64,000 nucleotides of DNA from a virus, in the IMG/VR virus record IMGVR_UViG_3300042402_002641, positions 216,020 through 280,019 of that record; one strand, 5' to 3'. Under the pieces are notes generated by a model that saw only the letters and a list, made by a program, of their open reading frames with translations, made no database searches and had not been told where the DNA came from. This document shows, in pieces, positions 63,968 to 64,000 of the stretch. The position numbers and the translations under genes were made by a program. The stretch's first letter is position 1. Each line of letters begins with the position of its first letter.

Positions 63968-64000
63968 ATGAAGCGAAAAAGAGCGCAAGTACAGCAAAAA
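63968..64000 (+). CDS. Start of a + strand gene running off the window (MKRKRAQVQQK)
   Basis: An ATG at 63968 follows AGGAGGG by 10 bases and opens a frame MKRKRAQVQQK to the window end. Only 11 codons are visible, all basic or polar, so no function can be given. A second open frame from the ATG at 63901 also reaches the edge but has no ribosome-binding site. It begins a + strand block divergent from the minus-strand genes. Confidence 0.5.
   Translation, partial: MKRKRAQVQQK

Noticed and set aside
63901-64000. Open + strand frame from the ATG at 63901
   Set aside because: No ribosome-binding site; the AGGAGGG-ATG pair at 63951-63970 supports the other frame.
1-64000. tRNA genes, CRISPR arrays, insertion sequences, integrase
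   Set aside because: Gaps are too short (at most ~115 bases) for tRNAs outside genes; no regular repeat-spacer pattern, transposase or integrase motif was seen.

Overview
The window is part of the genome of a large tailed phage with a T4-like gene set, closest in style to marine or freshwater T4-like myoviruses (the cyanophage/pelagiphage gene pool). Evidence is a family B DNA polymerase (gp43-like) beside a sliding-clamp-like gene, an Rnh-type 5'-3' exonuclease, tail-fibre genes with a collar domain, T4-type late promoters (GATAAATA), almost no intergenic space, and many ATGA/TAATG stop-start overlaps. The DNA is AT-rich. An endolysin with an inner-membrane spanin and an outer-membrane lipoprotein spanin implies a Gram-negative host. 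No photosynthesis genes, tRNAs, rRNA, CRISPR arrays or insertion sequences were seen, so the host is not resolved.

Layout. Bases 1-15,289 (+ strand): a truncated giant tail protein, four fibre genes sharing one N-terminal domain but carrying different C-termini, a tail-fibre-assembly-like gene, and smaller virion-type genes. Bases 15,286-27,769 (+ strand): a twelve-gene operon in which every junction overlaps. It encodes four glycosyltransferase-like proteins, four radical SAM proteins with an N-terminal auxiliary-cluster domain, two SGNH-hydrolase-like proteins and two unknowns. It ends in a decayed gene junction. I regard this operon as the most likely undescribed system. Bases 27,859-46,774 (- strand): a dense replication and nucleotide block. 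Scattered through it are FolE, a QueD-fold protein, a QueE with a split cysteine motif and a DpdA-like transglycosylase, together a plausible 7-deazaguanine DNA modification pathway. The block also has an MBD4-like thymine/uracil glycosylase, a HIT protein, a phosphoribosyltransferase, a cupin, a GT-B glycosyltransferase and several very small genes. Bases 46,819-49,274 (- strand): a fifth radical SAM protein, a DUF3445-like (heme oxidative N-demethylase type) protein, S-adenosylmethionine decarboxylase and a DsbA-like DNA-binding protein. Bases 49,364-56,597 (- strand): virion-associated genes, several starting with short leaders resembling the T4 capsid-targeting sequence, including a zinc metalloprotease and a nucleotidyltransferase. 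Bases 56,563-59,766: ClpA and DnaJ. Bases 59,841-62,570: lysis cassette (GH19 endolysin, nested spanins, DUF4337-like membrane protein, 3-TM holin and small envelope proteins). Bases 62,567-63,827: two conserved virion-type genes. A + strand gene begins at the right edge.

Expression. Five sigma-70-like promoters with exactly 17-bp spacers lie on the minus strand ahead of queE, the clamp, a membrane-protein gene, dsbA and dnaJ. Three of them place the -10 box only 5-6 bases from the ATG, predicting leaderless mRNAs. Two are fused to intrinsic terminators. Late promoters of the form (G/T)ATAAATA precede structural genes on both strands. One lies in the loop of a 10-bp inverted repeat that would hide a ribosome-binding site in read-through transcripts, as in T4 gene e. 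There is no gene-free stretch longer than about 115 bases. All functional names come from reading motifs; no database search was run.
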